This document shows, piece after piece, positions 38,174 through 50,829 of a DNA stretch of 64,000 nt. The stretch lies in the NCBI RefSeq assembly GCF_000165425.1, contig NW_001799641.1, forward strand, positions 191,027 through 255,026. Reading direction: 5' to 3'. Made by a program: the position numbers and the translations under genes. Below the pieces are notes generated by a model. It saw only the letters and a program-made list of their open reading frames with translations. It had not been told where the DNA came from and ran no database searches. The number at the start of each line of letters is the position of its first letter. Within the stretch, counting starts at the first letter, position 1. Origin of the DNA: Paramecium tetraurelia. Its lineage: Eukaryota; Ciliophora; Oligohymenophorea; Peniculida; Parameciidae.

Positions 38174-41100
38174 ATGGACAAGGAACAAGAGTTGCCAACC
38201 CTGTAATAGTAAGAGAAGGAGCTTGAGAAGAAGCGTACAAAACAAGGCTTGGATTAGCATTTCAAATTATTTAATGATCTCTTAAAATTAAAATATGCCT
38301 CATACACAAAGACAGCATTAATGCTAATTATAGCATTTATCCATCACTTTCTCGCTTAAATTAGATAGTACTTAAATAACTATATTCAGATATAAGAGCT
38401 TAATAAACATTCACTATTAAACTGAATCGACGATCCTTGATTAAATGATTGACTTTTGCACTTATTTCGACATCCAGGGCTTGTTGAGACAGGATATTAC
38501 AATAAACTACATGATGCTGTCAGTTTTTTTATTAGCAACAATAGGAAATACAATTCTCTACTTCATCCTTTATATATTGTAAGGAGATGACTATAGAGTT
38601 CGTAAGAGATTTTTGGGGAAGGTAATTTGATAAGTTGTATGTAGAAATTCGTACAATTGTCAGAATGGTATGTGTGGTTATTACATTATCCAGCAATGGT
38701 TGTATTTTTTGAGAACATTGTTTGTGGACCTACAATAGACTGTACAAAATCGTCAGTAAGAGATATTATGATATCTCTGTCTGTGATAGGGTAATTTGAA
38801 CGAATTAAGTCTTAGGGTGTTTTTTGGGACAATAAACAATTCTTTCTTGAGTGTCTTTTTTCATAACAACATCAATTAGAAGAAGGATTGTTTTAATACT
38901 GAGAACTCACTTTATCTAGTAGCCTTTCAAATATTCCGAATGATTCAGGCATTTCTCTTAACTTTCAAGTTCATATATAAATTATTTTCATAGTTCAAGT
39001 GAATATGCATTTGTTTGGGTGATGCTAATTGTAATATTTTTTGGATATAGTTATTTTTTGATGAATTGTCTATTCTTTAGTGGATACATGGCATTTGCAA
39101 CAACTTCAGTTAGGAACACATTTTAAATCTTATTAATAATTATGGTTTCAACTAGTTTTTCGATGATAGTAGATGAATTGTATAGGTATAACACAGCCAA
39201 ACACTAATTTGAGAATTTCAGTATATTTTTTACAGTTTCTTTTATATTCCTTTGTTGCTGTTTTATCTACAACTTGAAGAATTCTAATTTTAAGGATATC
39301 AACTTTGAGAATGCAGAAGATAATCAGATAAATAAATAAATGTTCATAATGAGTACTCTTATAGAAGTATCGAATTAGGATATCAATGTCGATTTATTTT
39401 TCAAGGGAATTCTCTAAAGACATATGGAAGTTGATTGTAGACACACGGTAATACAAGGAGAAGGGAGATGTTTTTGTAAGAAGAAGAAGGTATTTGATTC
39501 AAAGAAAAAGAAAGAAGTAGCCTTGGATGATTGGTTGATTCATAAGAACATATTTGTTAAATTCTTAATGAAATCGTGGCTTGAAATCAAGTTGAATCAA
39601 AATCCTAATTCGGTTGAATTATTGATACTGTATGCTAGATTTATGTTTTATAAATTTCAAAACCATCAAGTGTCATTGCACATATTATCAGAATTAGAAA
39701 AGCGTTTTCTCTTCATAATTAATAGATATAAAGCATATCAGTTGAAGACTTAGATTATGAAATATGTTAAGCATAGGAATTAATAGAGTTATCGAGAAAA
39801 ATTAGAAACCCAGAATGCACTGTATATTGAAGATATAATAGAAACAATAAAGAAGAACATAAACAATATAATGATTCAAAATTGTGTATTTTGGAAATGC
39901 TTATAGAAAGAAGTAATTGATTTGGAAGAATTGGATGAATTACTAAAGAATCAATTTGATAAAATAGAGTAAACTAATTAGTTGTGGGTCTAAATACAAA
40001 ATTATCTTGACTTTAAAAAGAAGTGGAAATTCTATTATGCTTGGTTTACTCTGTATATTGAGAATAAGAAACTGAAGAATAAAATATTGGATAACTTTTA
40101 GGGACTGTCTGTTAATGAGAATGATATATTCTCTGAGGAACTTCAAGAAAACAATTTGGAAGAAGACATAGCTAGCATTAAATCTGATCAAGAACAAAAA
40201 ATAGATATGGATAAAATTGATATAAAGAGCAAACGCATAGTGTTTGATAAAAAAGCATGTATTATATAAACCAGTGATGATCCAGATGCTATCATCATAA
40301 AAGTGAATAAATAATTCACTAAAATCTTTGGATATACAAGAGAGGAAGTGTCTATGAAATTCCCAATCGCATAATTGATGCCAGATATCTATTCAAAGGT
40401 GCATCCATCTTTATTAAATGATTACAGAATGACCGGAAAAGGACATTCACTCTATTCCTAAAGAAAGGTGTATTGTATTCACAAAACTGGATATATGTTT
40501 ACAGCATAGAAGTTCTTAAAATTGTATGTGGATTTAAATGGATGTTCTTAATTTGTTGTAATGTTGAGACCTACAGATATCAACAATGAAAAAAAACATG
40601 ATGTGATAATCTTGAATTCAGATTGGGAAATCAATGGAATGACTCCAAATGTTATTCAATCATTGTAAATTGATTAGGAATTATTCCAAAAATAAAAAGT
40701 ATAAACACTTGTTAATTTACTTCTATTTGCACCTAAATTGATATAATTTAGTAGAGCCTGTTCATTAATAAATGAACAAACTGATTTAGAATTATTTGGT
40801 ATGTAAAAAACTAAGAAAAGACGAGAGTAGACAGTTAAATCAACTAAATCAAATATGCTTTCGGATAAAATCAAAATTTAAGTAAATATGGCTCATTCAG
40901 GATCAAGTAATTAAGGAATTCATAAAAGTGGCAATGCCATATCTTCAGATGATTAACAATCTAATTATCATTAAATGCAATCATTAGAAGTGCCTGAAGA
41001 TAAATAGTTCTTTTAATATGCTAGTAGTGTTAGTGATAAAAATGAGGCTCAAGATTTCAAGCACCAAATTGATTAGTATTCAGAAATGCAGAACAATATG

Positions 41101-44066
41101 AATGAATAATTGAATAAAAAGGTAGATGAAAAAATCAAATAAATGTAAGAGACCTAATATCAAAACAATTATAAAAGAATTCAAACCAAATTTGATAATA
41201 ATCAAGGAGAAGCTAGTGATGATAATCTTAGTAAAGATGAAATTATCAAAATGAAAGGATAATTTATATTAGAAGGCAAAGTTAATAATGGAGAACCCAT
41301 AACATTTCATATGAAAATATCTGATCAATTTATGACAGCTTGTAAACATTATTCTGATTCCAAATACAAGTTATATTAAATTAAAAAGTAACAAGACGAT
41401 GTAAAATTATATCATTATTTAAGCATGTAAAACAAGAAGAAAAACAAGATTAAGAAAAAGAAAATAAAAAAGCAAAGGTTAACGAATCCAAGTAATTAGT
41501 CAAATAAGGAACCTAACAAAGAGAATTCAAAAAGAAAGCTCGTTTGATGTTTTAAAAAGCAGCAGAAAGGAGAAAGAATGATGAAGACAGAAGTTATTAT
41601 GAATTGATCAAGGAAATATATAGGGATATATTGAAAAACCAAACTAAAGTTAAATCTTATAAAGTCATTTGCACTATATCCTTTTATAAAATTAGAGATG
41701 AGAGAATTGGTATTATGAAAGTTACCAACATTTAAGAAATCTTAAAAAATAAAATCAGACCCACTGCCAGAAAACAATCATAAATGTTACAAAAAGGTTA
41801 TTCAAGAGGTATGTTGAATTATTAAACTGTAGAAATGTCTCATTTGCGTAGTATCTAGAATATCGATGGACCAAAATATATGACAATGACGAGTGATGGA
41901 GAAAGTAAAATAATATCTCCTCCATTACCGTATTCTACATAACCAAATTCTAAGAGTAATATCAAAATTAATAACAATAAATCACATGGACTTGGGTATC
42001 AATTATAAAAAGAGGAGAACTTGGAAGATCCAGATGATAAGGATGCTTTAGTCAATTTCAAGGGTTAACCTAAAATGATAAATTGGGAAACCTTTTAGAA
42101 TTAATTTAAAATGTAATAAGGCACACAAAGTTTTTCTCTTAATGTTCTTGACAATATTTTTAGAAAGGAGGACAATAACAAACCAAGAAAGTTCTTAGTG
42201 AAAATATCATATTTGAGTTGGTTTCTCAGATTCATGTACATCACCATTTTGACCTTTAATCTAATCACATACTTTCTTAAACCTTATACTGTAATTATTC
42301 AATTATTTATATTTTAGGATTTTGGACCAATTAAGAATCAATCTTCAAGAATATTTCAACTTTCTTAAATGCAAACATATTTAATTGAAGCATATGACAC
42401 AGTGATGGACATCTTGTTATATAAAGATGCTAATTTTTCAACCTTATTAGTCAATGGAGTTGCTTTAGGATCATAGAAGGAATTCTTTTCTTATCAAACA
42501 AAATAAATTGATTCTGGTTATGAGTTTATCAAATAGCAAATGAATGATCTAGATTAACAAGACACATTTCTAGATGAATCTACTTTTTTTAGTAGTTCTG
42601 TTGTTGATGAAACTATTTTTGATATTTAAGGTGTTCCTATCACTCTAGATTATAAGGATGCTTTTACTAAGGTTATTTTGGTAGAACATCAGATATCCAT
42701 CATGACAGCAGAATAATTAATTTAATTGACTGACAGCAACTCTCTTGTGAAATACATTAGGAAGGTCACAATACCTACTATATACGAAGAATTAAATACT
42801 GCAATCATAATACTTTCAGAAATGTTGAATGATAAATCTAACTCTATGTCTGATTTTGTAATTACCGTCCTGATTATGGAATCATGTATTTTTATTATTG
42901 GCTTTTTTGGATTGTTGTTGATAATAGTGTGGATATGTCAAACTTTTAAGGCTGTATTGAAAATGTTTATTATGATTAAGAAGAATGATCTTAATAAAAT
43001 TGTCAAATAACAATCATTTGTATAGACTTAATTTCAGTATATTTTGGCAAAGGATGATGAGATATCAGGAGTCAATCCTCAGTATGAGAAAAAATTTATT
43101 AATAACAAAACTAATTACTAATAATAACAGAACTTCTTGTTGATCAATGAAATTGAAGATTAAAATATAATGAAGAGAAAAGAAAAAAAGATTCTAGAAA
43201 AACAGTTACTTAGAAAACTTACAATCAAAATGTCTTTTATTTACATATTATTTGTTGTGGTTTCTTCATCAGCTTCATTATTGTTCTTTTTGACATTAAG
43301 TGATTCATCAAAAAAAATAACATAGATAATTTCTATTGGCTAAAATTCTATATTTGATTTTAGTGATAGTTAGCTATTATTAGTTTCTGTAAAAGAAAGA
43401 TTCTTTAATACTGAAGAGTATGACTCATAATGTTTACCTACTATTAGGGGCATTTTAGAATCATAACTTTCAAATATCAATGTTGCCCCATCAATAGATA
43501 ATCCAAATTATGGTAGCTATTATGATAGTTTCCAATCGATCTACTTCAATAATCTATGTTTATACCTTTATGAGAATTCATTTCTTGATGATGTAGCATA
43601 CAAAGATTGTGAAACAATGTTGAATGGAAAATTAAAGCAAGGAATAGTTGCCTTTAATCAATTATATTCTTCAGTAACTCAAGGTATTTATAATATATGA
43701 AATTTAGATTATGTTTTGAACAAAGAATCAAGATTTGGTTAAATTAATCTAGAATCTATTTGGCAGTATAATGTAGCTATAGATTATATAAAATCGGCAT
43801 TCAAAGTGCTTTTAACTAGTTGGTCTCATGATTTGGGATCTCTGATTGATGAGGACTATACTTTAATATTGGTGTTGTTAATAGTGATGGTAGTGTTTTA
43901 ATTTTTAGTGTTTATAATTGTAGCAGAGATGTACTTAGTTAATTAATTAAATAAAACATTTTAGTTTTACAGAAAGATTTATAAATCCTACATGCCTAAT
44001 GATATCATCCAAAAAGAGAAGATCATAAGGGCTTCACTAATAAGATACAATATAATAAAACGATGA
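38174..44066 (+). CDS. TmcB-like PAS-domain multi-pass membrane protein
   Basis: The protein has 1,907 residues and seven introns of 22-27 nt, the first at 38368-38389. The order of parts is visible. About seven membrane segments fill residues 30-370. A Cys/His loop follows (CRHTVIQGEGRCFCKK), then TPR-like helices (NPNSVELLILYARFMFY). A PAS domain covers about 657-800, with NKQFTKIFGYTREEV and the core VVMLRPTDI. A long charged linker is next. The second membrane half has two segments around an extracellular loop, repeated once (for example LIVMVVFQFLVFIIVAEM). This is the complete reference copy for the two related genes in the window. Members are known from ciliates and other protists as TmcB-like proteins without a proven function. 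Sensing is inferred from the PAS domain. Confidence 0.88.
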
Positions 44067-44090
44067 CTAATATTATTATTATTTTATTTA

Positions 44091-45119
44091 TCACCTAAAA
44101 CCTCCATCCTCAACTTATTAAATTGGTTGCATTCCCTCTTTGATCTTATTCAAAACATTCAATTTCCATTTGTCTAAAGGTATGATCTTATTGAAATCAA
44201 AGCTGTTATTACTATATGATAATTTACCATTCATCTGAAAACATCTACACATTATTATTGTCAACAGCCTTGATTAGATTAACAACAAATTTATATTATC
44301 TTGCCGAGGCAAAACTGGGATCTTTGTCTAAGTATCTCTCAAGGGCAATTCCACATCCAACTGAATCCTATTTAAATTGATTTTTGATATAATTTACATT
44401 GTTGCATAAATAAAGTAAACATGATTTAAAATATAGTTCTTTGGCACTTGGAGCTGTTAATTTATTTTCCATGTACTTGTCACCAATTTCTTCGAAAATC
44501 TAATTAATAAAACCAAGTAAAAACCTTAATGGCAGCGATCAGATCACCAGTGGCATTTAACGTTGACAATTCTGCAACCTTTAATCTCATTTAGTTATAT
44601 TCGGATGTTCGTTTCCCATCTGCCTAAAATAGGTCTGCAGCTTCTTGATAAGCTTTGACTGCTAGATGGAATTCAAACTCGGATTCATAAATTTAAGCAA
44701 TTTCCTTCTTATACCTTGAAGCATTGTCTAACCTATTCTCATTAGCATAATGTTCTATTGCTTTCTCGTACAATTAGATTGATTCTATACTCAAAATTAT
44801 ATTAGTATACCAGCTTTATTTACATTACTTATTGCTTTGGCTGCTTCAATATAAAAATCACCGGTTTCCCCAGATTTCAGAGTTTAATCACAAGTAATAC
44901 AACGCTAATATGCTTCACATGCTTTTTCCCATTTTTTGCCCAATTTATATTGTGTTGCTGCTGACTTATACAACTCAAGAGCCTTTTCTGCTCTTTCTCC
45001 TTTTGATCCAAAAATATTACCAAATGTTGAGCCTTCATTTATATGAAATATCTACCTTTTAGGGCTTTGTCTCCTTTCATCATAAATTCATCACCTTTTA
45101 ATACATAATTAGAATCCAT
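44091..45119 (-). CDS. alpha-SNAP (NSF attachment protein)
   Basis: The protein has 309 residues and four introns of 23, 26, 25 and 25 nt. Typical SNAP helices are present: ALELYKSAATQYKLGKKWEK, ACEAYQRCITCDQ, ETGDFYIEAAKA and the C-terminal IIPLDKWKLNVLNKIKEG, which contacts NSF. SNAP bridges SNARE complexes and the ATPase NSF so that SNAREs can be taken apart after fusion, at the cytosolic face of membranes. For the last intron a 16-nt and a 25-nt version both keep the frame; the 25-nt one gives the better match and a normal intron size. Its stop is 24 bp from the stop of the convergent TmcB-like gene. Confidence 0.94.
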
Positions 45120-45168
45120 ATATTTTTAAATGAAATAATAATGGAATGATATTAACGAAGATGTTAAC

Positions 45169-46170
45169 ATGATTACTATACTAAAATCGAAATTTAAACA
45201 GACCAGTCCTACTCAAATCTGTATTGACATTTAATACTAATGAGATTACTAGTCCTACGATCAGGAAGGATTGTTGCTTAAAGACAAGATAGTCTACAAA
45301 GGAATACTTCGGAATTACACTTTTGTCTTATAACGAAAAGAAAAAAACGAATTCATACTAGACTTTAATCAATACCCTATTTGTATTTCATATAATGAGA
45401 TTTTAGAATTATCCATACTTTCCAATGATGTCTTTTAATTATCGGTTTTAAGTTATTAGTTTTAGTTCCAATCTCTCACCAATAGCAAACAATGGATTCT
45501 CTCACTCAACTACTATATTAACACATCCAAACCTTACTGTTTTCAAACCCCTTTACCTAATTTCTTCCTTTAGCATACAATCCCCTTTGATATTTTTGAA
45601 AAGAGAGCTGAGTCCTTGGATTTACTGCTCTTTAAAAATAAATCTATAGCTTGCTAACTCTAAAGATTGATAACAAATAGTGAATATGGTAACCCCAATA
45701 AAATTATTTAGATCATGTTGCTCTACTTTTAAGAAATAATAAAAATCTTCTTCATGTATTTGAAGCCAATAGCGACGACGGTGTCTGCATATACACTTGG
45801 GATGCCCTGATGTAGAGTAATTTTAAAGATTACGTAACACAAATTAGTTTTAGATAATTATACACTAAGAGGGACATGACATTGCTCTTAAAATTATAGG
45901 ATTTCGTTTATAAGAATCATGGCAAGAAATATTCAGCCAACATAATGAAGCTTTGTAAGAAAAGATCAATCACGGGAGTTGAGAAGGAAAACTATTTTTG
46001 CTCAGAATTGATAGCTGCATGTTATAAACATATAGGAATAATGGAAAACGATATATCATCATGCTAATTTTGGCCCAGTATTTACTGTATTTAATTAATT
46101 AGAGGACTTTGCAGGTAATATAAAATTAACCAACGCTTAATTAAGTCACGAGATTATAATTTTTTAATGA
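45169..46170 (+). CDS. PH-like domain plus YiiX-type permuted papain-fold protein
   Basis: The protein has 309 residues and three introns of 24, 23 and 25 nt. Residues 25-115 look like a PH domain (KIVYKGILRNYTFVLQRKE, with SKQWILSLNYYI as the last helix). The C-terminal domain has the permuted order of the YiiX/LRAT-like group: the catalytic His in EYDHVALLL comes first. The Cys follows about 100 residues later in YFCSELIAACYKHIG, and a closing strand HEIIIF ends the chain. Bacterial YiiX-like and LRAT enzymes act as amidases, acyltransferases or thiol hydrolases; the substrate here is unknown. The PH part suggests membrane recruitment. Divergent from alpha-SNAP, with 49 bp between start codons. 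Confidence 0.85.
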
Positions 46171-46659
46171 TTTTCACACTATTATTTGAATAATAAAATT
46201 AATTTATCAAATATTTCATGTTCTACTTGTTAAATAATACATTTTTATCAGCAAATATGTATTTTATAAACAACATCTCTAATTTATTAATTTTAATTCT
46301 TAAATTATATTTTACAATTTTAAGTATATCACTTAATTAAATCTTCTAATTATTATTGTTAAGCTAAATATAATAGATGTTCTACAATTGTATGAACACT
46401 CAAAATAATTTAAAATTCTGTCATCTAAAATTAGTTACTATATCAATCTGAAAGGAAAATTCTATAAGAGATTAAATTTAACATTAAAATTTCGAAACAT
46501 AAAGTTCTACGATTTAAGAGATCTTTTTTATATTGACTTATATAATTAAATCAGGATCAATAATATAGTAGCTCAGTCGTTTTTATGTTAATTATATAGG
46601 AATTTTTATTGATTAATAATTTTTAATAAGATAGATTATCATTATTTTGCGTTAATAAA
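46171..46659. other. intergenic, nothing recognised
   Basis: A 489-bp A+T-rich stretch between two plus-strand genes. It contains a short TAGCTCAGTCG string at about 46567 but no tRNA around it. No coding frame is seen. Confidence 0.55.
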
Positions 46660-48099
46660 ATGGAGTAAATGAACAAGTACACATTAAAATTTAAAGCCAA
46701 AGAAATCGAGGAAAAATATTAGGCTTAGTCATAGTCAAAAAATCTAAAGCCCTTATTTTATGCTTTGCTTATTATGGCAATGTCTTTGAATATTTTTTAA
46801 CTGGCCATAAATGCATAGAGGGATAATTTAGCGATCCCCTATATAAATATGGGATTTATCATTATATGTCTAGTTGGCTTATACGTAATGTACAAAATAG
46901 AGGGTTTAACAGCAAAGATTATAACTATTACTAATGCTTATTCTTTGTCATTATAATACAATTTTTCTGCTAATACTCAAGCCTAGGAATACTATTTATA
47001 TGGTTGTAACTTCTCGCTAATATAGGCTGTGATATACTTTTCAACTGATTTTCATTTAAGTTGCCCCTCTCTCCTACTGCACATAATTTTCCGATAGACA
47101 TCAACAATTTTATTAACGAATAAAATAGATATTTAGAGTTTGTCATTATCTATGGCTACAGCTATTTTAATTACATGTGTTCTTTATATGTGTAACAAAG
47201 CTTATAGAATACAATTTTTAATGAACTATTAATAAGATACTATTAATAATTAGTTGCATAAATTAATAAATAAACCTTTCTCAAAGATATGGTTCAACGA
47301 GAAGAAACTTCAAATTGATGTTTAAACAACTGCTTTCTATGAATAATTTGAACAATATACAAGTGATTTATGTACTGGATGCAATATCAGAAGTTTTATT
47401 AGAAGTTGTGAAGTTAACAATATGACATTGGAACAAGCGTTAATAAGTGGCTAGGTTAAATTTTACGAGACTTTTGAAGTTAAATTACAAAGAAAGAAAA
47501 TTAAGATACGTTTATGTTAATATAATATAGATAATAGTATAATACTAATTTAAGAAAGTGTTTAAAAAGATCCCATTCAATATAAAAAGGTTTCAAAAAG
47601 TTTCTAGTAATCTCTATTCAAATAATTTAATGCCATCAGAATGACTCCATAAAATTAATAGTTCAAGTTTGGAACTCTATCACTTTTAATGTTAAGATAA
47701 TTTTAAATAAAAACTATTAACATAAGGAAATTGATAAGGCATTTAATGTCTATCTATTTGACATCTAAGAAAGTAAGATTAAATTTTAATGGAGATTATA
47801 CAATAAAGATAAGAACTTATGGACATTTAATTAAAATATTCTTAATATAAGTTTTTTGTATTTTATAAGATTTAGAATATTAACAAAACTATTTAGAAGA
47901 AATAAATATTTTGAATTTGGAAACATACATGCAAATTAAGTTAACAATTATGGACTAGTATCCTTTTTATCCACTTTATTTGAGGAACTATTTTATTGAA
48001 TAGACAGCTCCTTATTTACTTTTAAATCCATTAACCTACAATTTGGAGTTTTAATTTAGCAAAATATTACCATTTAATGATTTCAATGTAGAATGTTGA
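46660..48099 (+). CDS. six-pass membrane protein with PAS-like and degenerate histidine-kinase-like tail
   Basis: An intronless frame of 479 residues. Residues 30-190 hold about six hydrophobic segments (LFYALLIMAMSLNIF, MGFIIICLVGLYVMY, ATAILITCVLYMC). A PAS-like part follows (about 205-305). The last 170 residues have the spacing of a histidine kinase: a helix where the H-box should be (SFQQSLFKQFNAIR), a second helix, then a strand-turn-helix resembling the N-box region (IKIRTYGHLIKIFLI). The phospho-accepting His and the Asn of the N-box are not where expected, and no G-box is visible. I infer a dead kinase used as a sensor or scaffold. It may equally be an unrelated ciliate membrane protein. 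Confidence 0.75.
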
Positions 48100-48754
48100 T
48101 TTATTGGTTAAAAATTAATAAAATATTCACTTATATCTATTTTTTTATAATATAATCTTTCTTTATAAAATTGTAATTATATTACTATTAGCTATCATTT
48201 TAGTGAATGATATAATATCTTATTAGATTTCCGAATACTAGCGGCAAATTACATTAAGTTCACGCGAAGTAATTATAATAACATCTGCAGTGTTTTTAAA
48301 TCATAAATTAATAATAACTTATATTTTAGTATTTAGTAAAATGTATTGTAATCTTAAAGTTATTTATTTAAATTTTTGATCAATTGAAACTATAATAGTC
48401 ATTAAATAATAAAGTGGAATTGTTAGGTACTTATTGATAATATTTTCTTTACATATTGTTGCTTATCAAAAATACTAATGGAACAAAATACAAATATTTT
48501 AATATTGAAAGTTTAGATCAATAATTCAACTATATTTATACAAATTGAATTTTGTTGTTTATTGGGTGTAACAATTCTTAAGAATGGTACTCAACACATT
48601 TAATCAAGGGCTTTTATTATAAAAATATATTTATATATATCAAATATAAATTTTAACGTAATATATATCAAATTGATGTTGTTTTTTAATAGTATGAAAT
48701 ATTTGGTATGAATTTTGATTAGAGTAGTGAATAATTAATATATAATTATAATAT
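48100..48754. other. intergenic, nothing recognised
   Basis: A 655-bp stretch, over 80 percent A+T by eye, between two plus-strand genes. No protein-like frame or RNA gene is seen. Confidence 0.55.
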
Positions 48755-49692
48755 ATGAATAATTAGCCTGTTTATATGTCTGCTGAGCAAATCAACGCTT
48801 TATTCCAAAGGGACTCGACTTTTGAGATGAGAGATGATAGAATTAATTCATTTTAGAACGATTTCAAAAAAAATGAAGTATGGGATTTTAAGTTAGTTAA
48901 GACTTTGAAGTCTGAAAGTGTTGAATGCGAAGAGAACAGACCAACAAATTAGAGCGAGAGCATGATGATGAGTAAGAATTATTTGGCTTAAGGCTTAAAG
49001 TAACTAGGGAAGAGTACCAGGGTTTATAGTAAGAATATGACAGACGCAAAGATATGGAAGAGAAATATAAAGAAGATATCAATAGATTAATGAGGGAACT
49101 TAAACAAAAGTGCAGCGAATTGGATTGTATGAAAAGAGAACATGAGATTTTTTTGGAACAGAATCAAAGACAGCAGAATGTATCCTTTATTAATAAATGA
49201 ACAGCAACACTTTAGAATCTGAGACTGTAGATTCAAGAAGCCAACAACAGAGAGTAGAAGGCTGTTATTGAATTGGGGGAGTTGTATGAATAGAATATGT
49301 AAGTGAAACAACAATTGGAGATTGTCCAATAGAAGTATAACAATTTATAAAAGCAACACAAATTTGAAATTGATAGAAAGGATAAACAAATCGATTAATT
49401 TAAAATTCAAATCATGCAACTCAACGAGGACAATGAAAGACTAAAGGCGGAACACCCTACAGGATTTCTCAATCTCGATTCTCAGAGAGTTTCATAAGAT
49501 AAAACACAAAATCAATGGGCCTAATTTAATTCGAGTGCTTACAAAAGCAGTATATAATTTTAAAAGGAAAAACCAGTTACTCAACTTTAGTTTAAGAGCA
49601 ATTACGACTCCAAAGTTATTTTCGGAAAGAAGTCTCAAAATACATTAAAATACCAATAGTCACAATAAGATTTGTAGCCCAAAGGATTGTGA
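48755..49692 (+). CDS. coiled-coil protein
   Basis: The protein has about 292 residues. A 23-nt intron near 48906 is needed to reach the coiled-coil frame. A 36-nt intron at about 49180-49215 removes an in-frame TGA. A further in-frame 24-nt candidate at about 48879 would give 284 residues. The N-terminus is MNNQPVYMSAEQINALF. Residues 65-225 are a coiled coil rich in Glu, Lys and Gln (EREHDDEQELFGLRLK, EEKYKEDINRLMREL). The tail is polar. No family is recognised; ciliate basal-body and cortical proteins often look like this. The splice sites are the weak point. Confidence 0.7.
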
Positions 49693-49894
49693 GTCAAAAT
49701 ATTATATATAAAATTTATATTTTAATGGCTCCCAACAACAATAATTTATATGTTGCACAATTTATATAATGCTAACCTAATCTCTATAACTCGAAGTGTT
49801 GACATATGATATTAACACTTATTTAAAAAGTCTATAGAAATCCTATTCTAGAATAAATTTAAACTCTATTATAAAGCAAACACTTAGATATTAT

Positions 49895-50789
49895 TCAATT
49901 TGATTTTTCTTATTTTGGCTTTGTTTCAACCGTTGATATTATTCCAAATTCTACTGAAGAAGTGCCTTTTTTGGAATCAAACGACTCGTCAACTTGTTCT
50001 ATGTTAAAAAAATCAAGTCTGCTTGAAACAAATTTAAATGGAAATGAGTTTTCACATTTTTTTTAGAATGCCTTAAATAATCCATCTAATTACGCTTGAT
50101 AATCTAAAAGAGAATCCATCGAAAAATTAATTTTCTACAAACGAAAAAATTGTAGCTCCTACTAAATCCAATCTTGGAAAAACAATAAAATTCATAATCA
50201 AAAAGAAAAGAGCAGGTAGATACTTCTATTGGAAGTTCAAAGAAAAACATAAGAATTTCTATGTTTCATCATCGTCATTTAGTGCTCTAATTTAATTTTA
50301 CTCTATGTTACCTTCTCATCTAATAAATAAATGACAGATTCCAAAAGCCAAATGAATTTGCAATAAGCATCTCCTCATCTAGATAAGAAAATCCAAAGCA
50401 AAATGCTACAAAAATGATCTATAAATCAAATTTCTTAATTACTTGGATGATTAGATTTTTGATAAATATATCTACAAAAAATTAGACTGAGCCAAACTTT
50501 TTTTCTGTTTATATAGCAAAATATAAAAATCCCAATAAGCTGATAGCTAGGTTCTAAATATTGCCTAATTCCATTATATTCATAAATTACCATGAAAAAA
50601 TTAAGGAATGAGAATCCTCCAAAATTAATATTACAAAATAGTTTTCTTTGGTATATTCACAAATAATGTATAATAGTATTCCTCATAGTAGTAGTCTATC
50701 AAGTAGCAAATTATGCTTATAAATAACACAAACTTAGTCCCAAAGGAAATACTATTCCATATAGTTTTTAGATTATCAATTAATGTCAT
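49895..50789 (-). CDS. Derlin-like ER membrane protein
   Basis: The protein has 265 residues, the usual Derlin length. Four introns of 26, 24, 25 and 22 nt fit; the 24-nt one keeps the frame either way. Derlin landmarks appear in order: a first membrane helix, then the WR motif after a loop (QYQFWRILIPQFFHG), a Leu/Phe-rich helix pair, SFGFWNLSFIYQMRR, and QQKYLPALFFLIMNF, which corresponds to the Derlin YLPW region. RLSS and a polar tail follow. Derlins are inactive rhomboid relatives that help pull misfolded proteins out of the ER for degradation with p97. The sequence is divergent, so the subfamily is open. Confidence 0.75.
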
Positions 50790-50829
50790 TTTATTTATTA
50801 TAATAATTAATATATAATTTTATAGCCCA

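Noticed and set aside
44203-44245. A 16-nt intron in alpha-SNAP
   Set aside because: A 25-nt intron using the next AG also keeps the frame, has the normal size and gives a better SNAP match.
46561-46640. TAGCTCAGTCG string resembling the D-arm of a tRNA
   Set aside because: No T-arm consensus, anticodon stem or acceptor pairing follows at the right distance.
49725-50334. Plus-strand two-intron frame of 185 residues starting MAPNNNN
   Set aside because: It is antisense to the Derlin-like gene, needs a 33-nt and a 19-nt intron, and shows no family match, while the minus strand spells ordered Derlin landmarks.
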